From Bacillota bacterium (GTDB taxonomy: Bacteria; Bacillota; Clostridia; Christensenellales; Christensenellaceae), in assembly GCA_023393165.1 (NCBI GenBank), contig JAEWMJ010000057.1, forward strand, positions 159,009 to 223,008: a stretch of 64,000 nt of DNA, read 5' to 3'. A program made the position numbers and the translations under genes. This document shows, one piece after another, positions 29,201 to 38,010 of this stretch. Every line of letters starts with the position of its first letter. Position 1 is the first letter of the stretch. The notes beneath the pieces were generated by a model. It made no database searches and was not told the origin of the DNA. It saw only the letters and a program-made list of their open reading frames with translations.

Positions 29201-31572
29201 TGCTTCGGCGTTTTGGGGACGAGATCAATGCGGACTTTAGTAACTTCGCCGTCCCGGGTTTTCTGCCATATGGGTTCTGTTTGCTTCTCCAGAATACCTC
29301 GGACAAAGCCGAGGTATTCCTTCCGGAAGATCGGAAAACCCGTACCCTTCTGGAATGTGATATCCCGCAGGCTGACAGTTCCGGTCTCTGCGTCTATGCT
29401 GTCTATGGCGTAACGCCGGTCCTCTATGGTGAGTTCCAAGCCAACGGCAATTTCTTTTTCGGCTGGTTCCTGCTTCGATTGTTCGTTCCCCGAATCCGGT
29501 ACCTCGACATCGAGTTCCACATAGGACTTCCCGTCCGTACCGTCATCTTTTTCTATAGTGACGGTATCTCCCGCGCGGGTGATGGTCACGTCCCCGATTT
29601 CGTGTAACCATTCAGGCGTATTCGCATCTCCGGCATGAAGTGTACCGGTGCCATCTGTTTCTCCGGCAGATTGCTCCGGCGATATAAGGTGATCGTTCAG
29701 CGGGTTTTCCCGCAGAACCTGTTCAAACACATCCCTTTTAAATGTTTCCGTAAGCAGAGGGAACCGCATGTCGCGCAACTCCACTACATCACCTTCAAAC
29801 GAACATATCTCATACTCGTCCGCGCCGATATATACTGCTGCTCCAAGTGAAAAGGTGTATTTTAGGTTTTCCCGTGAGGATTGTTCCTGTTCAGTTGGGA
29901 CCGGCTCCCGGCCCATGATTTCACGCGCATATGCTTGCTCTGCAAGCTGCCGGCGGCGTTCTTCTATCTGCCGCTCATAAACCGGCAGATACTCCTTTTC
30001 CTTACTGTTCAGGTAGCGGTCTCCCACAATCAGTACACCCAGACGTATCGCAACCTGATTCCAAGTCAGCCTCAAATCGGGATTTGTAACGCTAAACTCT
30101 TTGCTGATAGAAAATCCCTTGCCGTCGCTCCATACGCTCCCGCTTGTACCGTTCAGAAAGGTATGCGTACCGCCGCCAATACCGTATTCGTGTTTCAGAA
30201 AATCAGCGGTTTCCTTGTTGGTATGGTTTTCCTGATAGTGCTCGTAAACTCGAAATTTACCGTCCTGAAATCCCGTGCCCCTGCTCAGAGCGTAAGCTAT
30301 TTCAGACTCGGGGATAGAAAAAGCGGAGGATTTTTTATCCTCCGCCTTTTCTATTGCTTCAATTTGCTCTTGCTCTGATGGAAGTAGGCTTAGCTGTAAA
30401 CCAGTTCTTCCAGTACCGTCTCCTCCGCCTGATGCTTCAGGTTGTTCATATGTCCCACCCATTCCATTTGGTGCAGATTCTTGTCCGGTGCGGGTTTGCT
30501 CTCCAGTAACTGCGCCGTTATCAGCTCTACCTGCTCCCTCGCCGCCCGGTCGATCTCCGACAGGTGGCTCATGATCTTGCCCGACATCATCAGGCTCGCG
30601 TACATCCCCGGCTTGTGATTTTTCAGATATGTTTTGCGCAACATCCCATATTTGCCGATCTGGACTTTTTCTTCCGGCAGTATCAGGTCGGGCATCAGGT
30701 AATCTCCCTGCTGCGTGTAGGTCAGTTCCATAATCACCATTCCTTTCATTCTGGTTTCCGCCTTTATTGTGGCGCGCTTCGTCTCTTTTTGCAAATGTGC
30801 GGCCTTGCCTTATTTCGGCGAGCATCCGGTTTCTTACCGTCGAGCCGATTTCCCTTAAAATCATCTCGGATATATCGCTTGTGGCTGCGCCCAGGCCGGA
30901 GACTGTATTCAATGTATTAAAATTGGCTATGTTTTGAAAGTCCTTGGATGTAAGATATTCATCCGCGATATATCCACAGCGGGATAAAAGCATGAAGGCT
31001 ACGGAGCTTTTTAAAATTTCCTTGAATATGATTTCCACATTCAGATCGTCCAGCTCTTCCAGAAAACTTTCCCCACGGCATTCCATCAGCTCGGAGAGAT
31101 AGTCTGAAAAATTATCGTCCACCGCGTTGTTGGCTGTCGCAATCAACGCGGTGGGTAAATCGCCACTGTCCTCAAGACTGCCAAAGGCGTTTTCCAACGT
31201 TTCCGTCACGGCGTCTTCATATCCGTCTTTCATTTTCCAAATAACAAAAGGACGGCTCCCATGGCTGTCTGTATCTGAAATATCGAACACATGACGGAGT
31301 TGAAGGCGCGGCCCGCTGTCATTTATGAGCGCAATGCCTTTTGACCCACCTTTGACCCACCGATGCACCGTTTTATTCCATTCATCCATTTCAGCGCAGG
31401 CTGTCGCGTCAGGCCGCTGGGCGAAAATCAGGATCTGTTCCCAAAAGGAATACTTGTGATTGTTCGCCGCGGTTTTTAAAAACAAAGTCCAATTCGTGTG
31501 GTTTACAGTGACGTCAAGTGCCGTCTTTTCCGAAAGCTCGGTAATATATTGCAGCTTTGTAGCCAAATTCAA
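26262..31572 (-). CDS. methylase/SNF2-type helicase, 5' exon
   Basis: The N-terminal 1770 codons of the giant ICE protein. It begins MNLATKLQYITELSEKTALD with an ArdC-like region (FWEQILIFAQRPDATAC). A low-complexity linker (about 265-390) is overprinted by tnpV. A DNA adenine methylase-like domain has LEPACGVGNFLG near 909 and NVPFG near 978. The helicase core has Walker A CVGAGKTYEMTA near 1595 and FIDEADFYKN at the exon end. Such proteins handle and probably protect transferred DNA. The exon ends one base into a codon at 26262, where the intron starts. Confidence 0.92.
30318..30345 (-). terminator. terminator-like hairpin inside the helicase gene, after tnpV
   Basis: On the minus strand GCGGAGGAT and ATCCTCCGC form a perfect nine-pair stem with a five-base loop, followed by five T. 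It lies in helicase codons about 410-418 and begins 44 bases after the tnpV stop codon, exactly where a terminator for tnpV would be expected. Confidence 0.65.
30390..30731 (-). CDS. TnpV family protein, overprinted on the helicase gene
   Basis: A 113-residue frame in a different phase from the helicase, within its linker. It matches the TnpV family from end to end: MELTYTQQGDYLMPDLILPE, IGKYGMLRKTYLKNHKPG, MSGKIMSHLSEIDR, MEWVGHMNNLKHQAEETV and the usual end LEELVYS. ATG at 30731 has AAAGGA nine bases upstream. A perfect terminator-like hairpin follows 44 bases after its stop. TnpV proteins are annotated on clostridial transposons and ICEs but their function is unclear. Both frames look real, so this is either true overlapping coding or evidence that the family arose as an overprint. 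Confidence 0.7.
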   Translation of the reverse strand: MELTYTQQGDYLMPDLILPEEKVQIGKYGMLRKTYLKNHKPGMYASLMMSGKIMSHLSEIDRAAREQVELITAQLLESKPAPDKNLHQMEWVGHMNNLKHQAEETVLEELVYS

Positions 31573-31583
31573 CCTCTCCCTTG

Positions 31584-31847
31584 CTATATAAAGATATACT
31601 TGTTGGAAAGCCTGCCGCCGTCATCGGTATACTGCGGTACAATGCCGATCATGCCCATCCGTTTTAACCGGTGCAGATTGTGGCTCACAGCCGAACGCGA
31701 AAGGCCCAAACCTTTTGACAGATTCTTTATGGATATGACCACGCTATAGTTGTCTTTTGAGATGTCCAAAATGTAACAGTAAAGCAGCTTGGCGGCGGGC
31801 GGAACATGCAGCCCAGCGCACAGCTTGTATCTTGCAAGATTGTTCAT
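31584..31847 (-). CDS. winged-helix MarR-like regulator
   Basis: An 87-residue winged helix-turn-helix protein (SIKNLSKGLGLSRSAVSHNLHRLKRMGMIGIV, then a beta wing GGRLSNKYIFI). ATG at 31847 has GGAAGGAG upstream. It sits just before the giant helicase gene (11 bases), so it may control this replication/helicase operon. The size and position match small regulators in related ICEs. Target unknown. Confidence 0.8.
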   Translation of the reverse strand: MNNLARYKLCAGLHVPPAAKLLYCYILDISKDNYSVVISIKNLSKGLGLSRSAVSHNLHRLKRMGMIGIVPQYTDDGGRLSNKYIFI

Positions 31848-31862
31848 AAGCTTCTCCTTCCC

Positions 31863-32348
31863 CTATCGTTCTTGCATGTGTTGACTCTTCTTGGGAGTGC
31901 GCTGCAATTTCCCACCCTGGGTTTTTTCTTGCTGCTGTTGATTATTATTTTGATAGGCATAGACGTAAAAATTGTAATCTCCTCCGTGCGGAAAGCAGCG
32001 GAAATAATATCGGTGCTTATCCGTTATCACCCGGAAGCCGTAGATTCCCAGGAACCGCGAACCGGGTATGCGGGCTTCCGGGTGTGCAAAGCAGTATTCC
32101 GCCATGCTGTGCATGCCCTTTAAAATACCGTTTTCCCGCAGCGAATTGATCAGGTCGTCAAATTCCTCCTTAAAGGTATCCGTCTTTAAATCGCTTTGAT
32201 GCTCCCACCAGCTTGTCCAGAACGCCTTGCCGCTTTGCCCAAAATCTCCGCGCAGATGGCCGATGCATCCGAGTTCCTTATCCATTTCAGGATTTGAATA
32301 AAAAAAATCCGCTTCCTCTGGAGCGGCTGTTTGAATTTCATATTCCAT
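31863..32348 (-). CDS. ICE accessory protein, unknown function
   Basis: A 161-residue soluble protein (GHLRGDFGQSGKAFWTSWWEH; MAEYCFAHPEARIPG; RYYFRCFPHGGDYNFYVYAY) with a Gln/Lys-rich tail. I recognise the pattern as common in clostridial ICEs beside the helicase, but not a defined domain. ATG at 32348 has GAGGAAG upstream. A terminator-like hairpin is embedded in codons 8-16. Confidence 0.7.
   Translation of the reverse strand: MEYEIQTAAPEEADFFYSNPEMDKELGCIGHLRGDFGQSGKAFWTSWWEHQSDLKTDTFKEEFDDLINSLRENGILKGMHSMAEYCFAHPEARIPGSRFLGIYGFRVITDKHRYYFRCFPHGGDYNFYVYAYQNNNQQQQEKTQGGKLQRTPKKSQHMQER
32300..32326 (-). terminator. terminator-like hairpin inside the 161-residue gene
   Basis: On the minus strand CCGCT and AGCGG pair around an eight-base loop, followed by A and eight T. 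It lies at codons 8-16 of the gene at 31863-32348. Confidence 0.5.
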
Positions 32349-32375
32349 CTTTATCTTCCTCGTTGGTAAATCTGC

Positions 32376-32687
32376 CTAGCGTTCCAAGTCATCCTTGCTA
32401 TGCGCCGTCTTTTGGGGCCTTTGTTCCGCAGGGGTTAATTCAGGATGGAAAGTCCTCTGGTACTGCACTTCTTCCTGTACTCGCTTACAAAAGTTTTCCA
32501 CTGCAGCCAGACGGTCGTTGCAGTAATGCCCCAATACATAGTCCCTTTCACCCTTTCTGCATGTCCATGTCACGAAATCGGCTACTCCTACGGGTTCTGC
32601 GCGCTCTCCAATTACAAATTCTGAGCTTCCCACGCCCACAGCCAACCGGTCCGTAATGACATATCCCGCGTTTATTTCCTTATCCAT
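32376..32687 (-). CDS. small ICE protein, unknown function
   Basis: A 103-residue soluble protein (MDKEINAGYVITDRLAVGVG; VTWTCRKGERDYVLGHYCND). Similar short proteins with the DFVTWxC pattern occur with ParB/primase genes in clostridial ICEs. ATG at 32687 is chosen because GGGAGG is upstream and it overlaps the preceding gene by eight bases; the longer upstream reading belongs to another frame. Function unknown. Confidence 0.7.
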   Translation of the reverse strand: MDKEINAGYVITDRLAVGVGSSEFVIGERAEPVGVADFVTWTCRKGERDYVLGHYCNDRLAAVENFCKRVQEEVQYQRTFHPELTPAEQRPQKTAHSKDDLER

Positions 32688-33039
32688 GATACTTACCTCC
32701 CATATCCCGCTGATATAACAGGATATACCCGATCTCGTCCGTGCGGAGGGACCTAATTGCAAGAATATCCTCTATACTCATTGCCATGATCGCTTCATCT
32801 GTGGCATATCCCGCCTCTGCCAACTTTTCGGCAATCAGGCCGGCCCTGAACCGGCACATTTTGGCCGCATGCCGGATACGGCACAATGCCCAATTCCCAA
32901 TCCCTTTTACTGAAAGCAATTCAAAGTCAGACATATCCATAATCCGTTCAAGCGTATTGATTCCTGCTTTGGACAAATTGTAATAGGCTCCCAACGATAA
33001 TTCGTCCATCTCCGAAATACTTGTTTTTAAATTCAGCAT
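32680..33039 (-). CDS. RNA polymerase alpha-CTD-like helix-hairpin-helix protein
   Basis: A 119-residue helical protein. The first about 65 residues resemble the alpha C-terminal domain of RNA polymerase (LGAYYNLSKAGINTLERIMDM, LLSVKGIGNWALCRIR), that is, a helix-hairpin-helix DNA- or protein-binding fold. The rest is a second similar helical repeat (AEAGYATDEAIMAMSIEDIL). ATG at 33039 has an AAAGGTAGG site. Such stand-alone alpha-CTD-like proteins are frequent on ICEs and may modulate transcription; the role is inferred. Confidence 0.72.
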   Translation of the reverse strand: MLNLKTSISEMDELSLGAYYNLSKAGINTLERIMDMSDFELLSVKGIGNWALCRIRHAAKMCRFRAGLIAEKLAEAGYATDEAIMAMSIEDILAIRSLRTDEIGYILLYQRDMGGKYHG

Positions 33040-33046
33040 ACTTTGC

Positions 33047-33649
33047 CTACCTTTCAAATTCAGGTATCTTGTGCTTCCGCATAGCTTGTACCTGTTTGAG
33101 ACTTTCCTTTGCCCATTCTGGCATGTGTTCAGGCTTGATAACACCCAAAATATCCTCGCGGTTCCAGCGCGATTCCTTACCGGAATAAAGATTAACTGTG
33201 TAAACCGCCCGCCCGCTAGAATTGGCATGAGTACCGAATCCGCTTGTAGCCAGCACGATCTGCTTATCGGCAGTACGGTATTCGGGCCATAAGCAAGCTG
33301 CGCGGATTGCCACCACCTTGTTTTCAATGCTTTTTCCATAATCGTTTGGTTCACATTGTTCCGCCGTGATAGGTTCCAGAGGGATTTCGATTTTCGCCCG
33401 TTCCTCTTTGACAGCTTCAATTTGTGCCGAAACGCGGGTAGTAAATACGCCCATCATTTCCAAATAATCCGCACTGCCTTCCGCATTAAAAAATTGTTCC
33501 AATCCAAAGGACTCATGCCTGGTACAGTCGCATACTATATACGGGTAATCAGATTTGGTTTCGTCAATACCAAAAACGATCTCTTTGTCCCCTACATGGA
33601 TTGCGTGCTTTACCTCGTAGGTCTCCACCATGCGTTGTTCATCTTCCAT
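33047..33649 (-). CDS. ICE accessory protein, unknown function
   Basis: A 200-residue soluble protein (HVGDKEIVFGIDETKSDYPYIV; LATSGFGTHANSSGRAVYTVNL; WNREDILGVIKPEHMPEWA). The C-terminal half looks like the LPD-type or DUF3849-adjacent domains found in ICE polyproteins. ATG at 33649 has GGAGG upstream. Seven bases separate it from the alpha-CTD-like gene, so the two are cotranscribed. No confident family. Confidence 0.68.
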   Translation of the reverse strand: MEDEQRMVETYEVKHAIHVGDKEIVFGIDETKSDYPYIVCDCTRHESFGLEQFFNAEGSADYLEMMGVFTTRVSAQIEAVKEERAKIEIPLEPITAEQCEPNDYGKSIENKVVAIRAACLWPEYRTADKQIVLATSGFGTHANSSGRAVYTVNLYSGKESRWNREDILGVIKPEHMPEWAKESLKQVQAMRKHKIPEFER

Positions 33650-33674
33650 ACTATTTTCCTCCTATCTCCAATAC

Positions 33675-33702
33675 AAAAAGGAACGGAAATCTGTCCCTTT
33701 TT
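33675..33702 (-). terminator. bidirectional intrinsic terminator
   Basis: AAAAAGG and CCTTTTT (extended by wobble pairs) flank a ten-base loop just after the 29-residue gene, ending the Tad operon on the minus strand. Confidence 0.65.
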
Positions 33703-33714
33703 GCAGCTTTGTTT

Positions 33715-33804
33715 TTATTTGGATTTTTGTTTTTTTCTGATTCTCAAATAAATGAGCCCGCCTACTATAATCAGGCATAGCACCACGGTTAGAACCGTCC
33801 TCAT
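33715..33804 (-). CDS. 29-residue membrane peptide
   Basis: A 29-residue frame (MRTVLTVVLCLIIVGGLIYL, then a KK-rich end) with one membrane helix and a basic cytoplasmic tail. ATG at 33804 has GGGAGG eight bases upstream, and a terminator follows its stop. It lies 20 bases after the prepilin peptidase gene, as last gene of the pilus operon. Too small for family assignment; the good ribosome site supports translation. Confidence 0.55.
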   Translation of the reverse strand: MRTVLTVVLCLIIVGGLIYLRIRKKQKSK

Positions 33805-33824
33805 GACATCCTACCTCCCTTTCT

Positions 33825-34289
33825 TCAAAATTGCATTATTCCGTACAGATACCCGAATACTACCGTGCATACCGCGCCAATTCCGATGACCGGCACGAGG
33901 GGTATCCGACTTTTTAATGTCTTATGCTTACACTTTGCATGTACAGCCAGTACAGCAACCACCGGAATCATCAGGGCAAAGGCAATGAGAGTGTCCCATA
34001 ATCCCAGGTAAAAGGCGATTGCCATCATGAGCTTAACGTCACCGCCGCCTATGCTGTTTTTCAGCCATGCAATGAAAAAGGGAACGGCCAGTAACAGTCC
34101 TGCCGGATACATCCACCATGTACCACCGTTTATAACCGCCAGTGTCATATGCGCAAGCCCCAAGCACAAAAGCAGAACAACCAGCATGTTTGAAACGGAC
34201 CGTTTTTTCAAATCCGTACAGGCACACCACAAAAGAAGCACAATAAAAAAAGCATCCATCAGGATGCTCATAATCAACAAATCAATCAC
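33825..34289 (-). CDS. tadV: prepilin peptidase (TadV/CpaA type)
   Basis: A 154-residue A24-type aspartic peptidase that trims Flp prepilins and pseudopilins in the membrane. The catalytic aspartates are visible in CTDLKKRSVSN (Asp26) and IGGGDVKLMMA (Asp84). Five to six membrane helices; the short length is normal for TadV without methylase domain. It closes the Tad pilus cluster. A perfect terminator-like hairpin is embedded in its first codons (34244-34268). Confidence 0.93.
   Translation of the reverse strand: MIDLLIMSILMDAFFIVLLLWCACTDLKKRSVSNMLVVLLLCLGLAHMTLAVINGGTWWMYPAGLLLAVPFFIAWLKNSIGGGDVKLMMAIAFYLGLWDTLIAFALMIPVVAVLAVHAKCKHKTLKSRIPLVPVIGIGAVCTVVFGYLYGIMQF
34244..34268 (-). terminator. 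terminator-like hairpin inside tadV
   Basis: On the minus strand AGCATCC and GGATGCT form a perfect seven-pair stem with a four-base loop, followed by seven T. It lies at codons about 8-15, and the T-run encodes FF of the first membrane helix. Confidence 0.6.
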
Positions 34290-34381
34290 CTCAATTTTTA
34301 TTTTTTCTCGCTTGCTCTAATCATGCCTTATGGCATCAAAACCATAAGACATGATACCTATGATTTTTCTAAGGGTAAAGT

Positions 34382-35086
34382 TTATTCCAAGTCCGATAAT
34401 GTTAATATGCTCTTATATAAGAACTGCAGCTTATCGATACGTTTTTCAGTATGATAATGCCCGCAGAACCACCGGTTATATGTCAGTCTGTTTTCAATGG
34501 TATCCAGCCATTTCTCCGTGCTTTTATCCACTTTGGATTGATCAATTACCTTCAAAAACATCTCGGTCGGTTCGTATTTAAGGGGGCAGGTGTGGGACAG
34601 CACGGTATCAATTTTCCAATTTACGGACTCAAGCCTGTTCTCCACCCTTTCCCTTATTTCCTGTGACGGCTGCTCATCCTTAAACCAGTGAAGTCCTTTT
34701 GCGAGCCGGTAAAATTTATCCACGCTGTACGCGCCGCCAATGACGATTGCCTTGCTGCCGCACAGGTCAAAGATTTCCCCGTCTTTGGCAAACAGAATAT
34801 TGGGATAGGCCGATTCCATATACATGGTGCCCCCGTTCCATGTGCCTTCCTTATATGATACGATCCCTTCCGGGCGCATTTCATGGTTGCCGTGAATGCA
34901 GAACAACGTTATCGGAAGCCGGACAAGCTGATTCTTCAGGAATATGTCCCGTTCGTCACCCGAATAATTGATTCCCGCGTCACCCAGGATGATCAAGGTA
35001 TCACACTGCGGCTCAAGCTCATTGTTTTTGCAGAATGTAAATACCCTGCTGAAATCACCATGCATATCTCCCGTTATATAGAACAA
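34382..35086 (-). CDS. metallophosphoesterase
   Basis: A calcineurin-like phosphoesterase of about 234 residues. All metal-binding motifs are present: GDMHGD, IILGDAGINYSGD, IHGNHE, LSHTCPL and CGHYHTE. The start is probably the TTG at 35086, because an ideal GGAGGTGA lies five bases upstream; the ATG at 35101 overlaps that site. It lies between the CARDB surface protein and the prepilin peptidase. The substrate is unknown; it may be a cargo gene. Confidence 0.88.
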   Translation of the reverse strand: MFYITGDMHGDFSRVFTFCKNNELEPQCDTLIILGDAGINYSGDERDIFLKNQLVRLPITLFCIHGNHEMRPEGIVSYKEGTWNGGTMYMESAYPNILFAKDGEIFDLCGSKAIVIGGAYSVDKFYRLAKGLHWFKDEQPSQEIRERVENRLESVNWKIDTVLSHTCPLKYEPTEMFLKVIDQSKVDKSTEKWLDTIENRLTYNRWFCGHYHTEKRIDKLQFLYKSILTLSDLE

Positions 35087-35143
35087 AGCCGTCACCTCCA
35101 TAAAAAGGATTATACACTATTCTGCATATTATTGGAAAGACGC

Positions 35144-37912
35144 TTATCTGTCCACGGTCGTGACCCGGTCATACATATCTCCGCTAATAGTCACGCTATC
35201 TATTGGGTAATCATACAATTGTCCAACCGGGCTCCATGCATAAAACACCTGTGCCAATGCGGTATATGCTCCGTCAGGGAACCACAAAGGGGTGTAATGC
35301 AGGCGGCTGTCAGTGGCCGAATATGGGTTAATTGCATACTGCCAAGTAACCGTCCAATCCCCCACTTGCCCTGATTGCGTTTCTAATGTATCCCGGACAT
35401 TCTGCCAGTCAGAGGTTTGTCCGTAGCCGCTCTCGGGGTAAAGCACCCAGGCCATTTGCGGGCCAATCAGATCTTCCGGATGGTCGTAATTTGAGGTCAG
35501 CGTCGTAGTGCACTGAACCTGTATACCGAAACCAGATTCCATTGTGTCAGGTTTACTTGCCTCGGCTATACGGCTGTCCGGCGATATCGCAAAAGTGGTG
35601 GTGAGCCTTGCCCAAAAGTTTTGTGTCACATAATTGCCGCTCACCAGCCGTTCTTCCTGCCAGGTATAGTAATCGGAATTGCTTGTAGGCGGCAACTCTT
35701 TCAGACCATAAACATCATATTGCTGCTTCATCCCCGGATTGTCAGGGTCGATTACAGTCGAAGGCGGCAAATTAACAACCGTCACTTGCCCGCTCCATGT
35801 ATTGTTGCTCTCATTCGTTTCCCCTAGCTGACCGGACGGATCGGCTGCAAACGATGCCGTGTAATTTCCTGCAGGTGGAACGGTAAAACGGAACACGGCA
35901 AGGTTAGTGCCATTTCCGGCTACGGGTATGGATTCAGTCATCATTATGCTGCCGACACTGAACCTTACAGTTACAGACGGTACGGGCTGCGCCGTAAGAT
36001 TCTTTACCGTAGCGGATACAACCGCCTCCTTCCCCGCGTACCAATTTTGCACTGTAGTGTTTGTTATGGTTATGTCCGGCCTGAGCGCATTCACGGTCAG
36101 TGTTGCTGTTCTGGTATTATTGCTTTCATTGCTTTCGGCAACCGTATTATCCGGGTCAATCGTGGCCTTGAGCGTAATGGTCTGACTGTTAAGTGCAGTG
36201 GGAGCAGTAAAGGTAAATGTGACAGTCCTCGTTCCTCCATTCGCCGCAAGAGATGACACCGCTTTGCTCTGCGTCCCGATCCCGCTGATTTCCAGTTTCA
36301 TGGTCGTTGACGTTACAGGAGTATACCCAAGGTTAGCGGCAACCGCTGTCACGGTAACGGTATCTCCCGCTTCATAGGTACTTTTATCCGTAGTCAGACT
36401 GGATACTGTCAAATCAGGAAGTGAATAAACTGTCGTTGTTTTTGTGAGAGTATTATTCGAATAGTTTGTTTCCTTGAAACGAGTTGAGTTATCTGTATTA
36501 TATCCTATCTTTGCCGTAAAAGTAGCTGTAGCATTTCCAGAAAGCGTATTTGCTTTAACTGTATAATTTATTGTTGTACTGGCTCCAGCTTGTAATTCGG
36601 AAATTGTCTGATTAGGATTGGTTATAGTAAATGGTGTGCCAAGAGAAGAAGATGAAGCAAGCGATACTGGTACATTTACTGCTGGAAGGGTTGAATTATT
36701 TTTATAAGTTACTGAAATTGTTCCGCTATCTCCGGTATTATATGAAGCGTTACATGTAATATTGGTTGTTTGAACATCAAAAAGTGGAAGTGTTGTAGAA
36801 ATAACAACTGTATCAAGATTTCTTATATTTGTAGTATTATTTGCAGAAGAAGGGTCTCCGATAATAAACGATTGAACATGAGGTCCATAAGTTGCAAATA
36901 TTCTAGTATAATATTGTTGATCTGCTACTTTTCCTGCCAGTGCAAAAGATAAAGTTTCTCCGCCTTTAATCCACGATGAATCTATTTGAAGATTCGATGT
37001 CACAGATGTTCCGTAGTTGAATGTCGACATAGCTGATGCTACAGAAGCGTAGTTTGGGCAACTAATATTCCCAAGGTTTGTCCAATAAAATCCAGTATTA
37101 TTAGAATAATAACCTGGATTTTCCCCAGCGGGTACATTTGCTGTTAACGGAATGCTAACTGTTGTAGAATTAAGTCTGGTTGGCGTGCCCCAATACCCTT
37201 GAAGATTTGGAAATATCGTTTTATTGCTACACAATATACGTTTTGCAGCATCTTCTAAGGCATACTCATAGTTTGACACCCGCAAGTCATTTACATGTGC
37301 AGAAGTAAATCCACCTATATCAGAATGAGACATGCCTTGCATAGATATTCTTTGCATGGCCATATTTGTGGCATAATATCTGGCAGCTTGATCTGGCTGA
37401 GAAGTTCCAAGACCATAAAGATAACCTATATCTTCTATTCCCCCGTATCCATATTTGAGAATAGTAGCGTATGCATCAAAGAGTGTAGAATAATTAGCAT
37501 TGCATACTCCATATCCTGTAACTGGACCATCACAAGTATTCCTGAAAGCTATTGTTACTCCATAAGCTGGAATAGCACTATTCAAATCTCCACCGCCCAT
37601 AGCGGCGGATCTGCCTAATTCGTAACCGCCCGCATTATTTGTTTCTCCACCGCCCGCATTGACTGGTGCGCTTATAGGAAATGCAAACCAAGTATTTCCA
37701 CCGGCTGTATAATAATATCTTGATAGCAACGCATCTGAATCATAATTATATTTTATGTATCCATTTGCAGATTGCCAACTGGCACCCGGAACACCACTGC
37801 CAGTATCCTGAAAAAAAGTTCCGGGAGAAGTTACGTCAGCATAGCATGATGCAATAGGTAGTGCAATAACAATGGCTACTGCAATTAAAATTACTAAAAA
37901 TCTTCTTTTCAT
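35144..37912 (-). CDS. large secreted CARDB-repeat surface protein of the Tad operon
   Basis: A 922-residue exported protein with a signal peptide (hydrophobic residues 4-25, ending SCYA). Residues about 26-390 form a Gly/Tyr/Asn-rich domain (GGGDLNSAIPAYG; DIGYLYGLGTSQPD). About 390-730 are three CARDB-type repeats (PDLTVSSLTTDKSTYEAGD; PDITITNTTVQNWYAGKEA). About 750-922 are a C-terminal domain. It lacks an LPxTG, so it may be pilus-associated. Placed after the pilins in the Tad operon, it is a plausible tip adhesin. The first about 497 codons are clearly more AT-rich than the rest, a sign of domain exchange. Confidence 0.82.
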   Translation of the reverse strand: MKRRFLVILIAVAIVIALPIASCYADVTSPGTFFQDTGSGVPGASWQSANGYIKYNYDSDALLSRYYYTAGGNTWFAFPISAPVNAGGGETNNAGGYELGRSAAMGGGDLNSAIPAYGVTIAFRNTCDGPVTGYGVCNANYSTLFDAYATILKYGYGGIEDIGYLYGLGTSQPDQAARYYATNMAMQRISMQGMSHSDIGGFTSAHVNDLRVSNYEYALEDAAKRILCSNKTIFPNLQGYWGTPTRLNSTTVSIPLTANVPAGENPGYYSNNTGFYWTNLGNISCPNYASVASAMSTFNYGTSVTSNLQIDSSWIKGGETLSFALAGKVADQQYYTRIFATYGPHVQSFIIGDPSSANNTTNIRNLDTVVISTTLPLFDVQTTNITCNASYNTGDSGTISVTYKNNSTLPAVNVPVSLASSSSLGTPFTITNPNQTISELQAGASTTINYTVKANTLSGNATATFTAKIGYNTDNSTRFKETNYSNNTLTKTTTVYSLPDLTVSSLTTDKSTYEAGDTVTVTAVAANLGYTPVTSTTMKLEISGIGTQSKAVSSLAANGGTRTVTFTFTAPTALNSQTITLKATIDPDNTVAESNESNNTRTATLTVNALRPDITITNTTVQNWYAGKEAVVSATVKNLTAQPVPSVTVRFSVGSIMMTESIPVAGNGTNLAVFRFTVPPAGNYTASFAADPSGQLGETNESNNTWSGQVTVVNLPPSTVIDPDNPGMKQQYDVYGLKELPPTSNSDYYTWQEERLVSGNYVTQNFWARLTTTFAISPDSRIAEASKPDTMESGFGIQVQCTTTLTSNYDHPEDLIGPQMAWVLYPESGYGQTSDWQNVRDTLETQSGQVGDWTVTWQYAINPYSATDSRLHYTPLWFPDGAYTALAQVFYAWSPVGQLYDYPIDSVTISGDMYDRVTTVDR

Positions 37913-37961
37913 ATGTAACCTCCTATCTGATTTATTTATTTAATAAAGGTAAAATATTTAA

Positions 37962-37990
37962 ATAAAAAGAGCACGGTTATTTAACCGTGC
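37962..37990 (-). terminator. intrinsic terminator after the Thr/Pro-rich gene
   Basis: On the minus strand GCACGGTTA and TAACCGTGC form a nine-pair stem, followed by TCTTTTTATTT. It separates the pilin genes from the CARDB gene, so the latter may be expressed at a lower level or from its own promoter. Confidence 0.75.
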
Positions 37991-38010
37991 CCGTTAATCT
38001 TGAGTTATGT

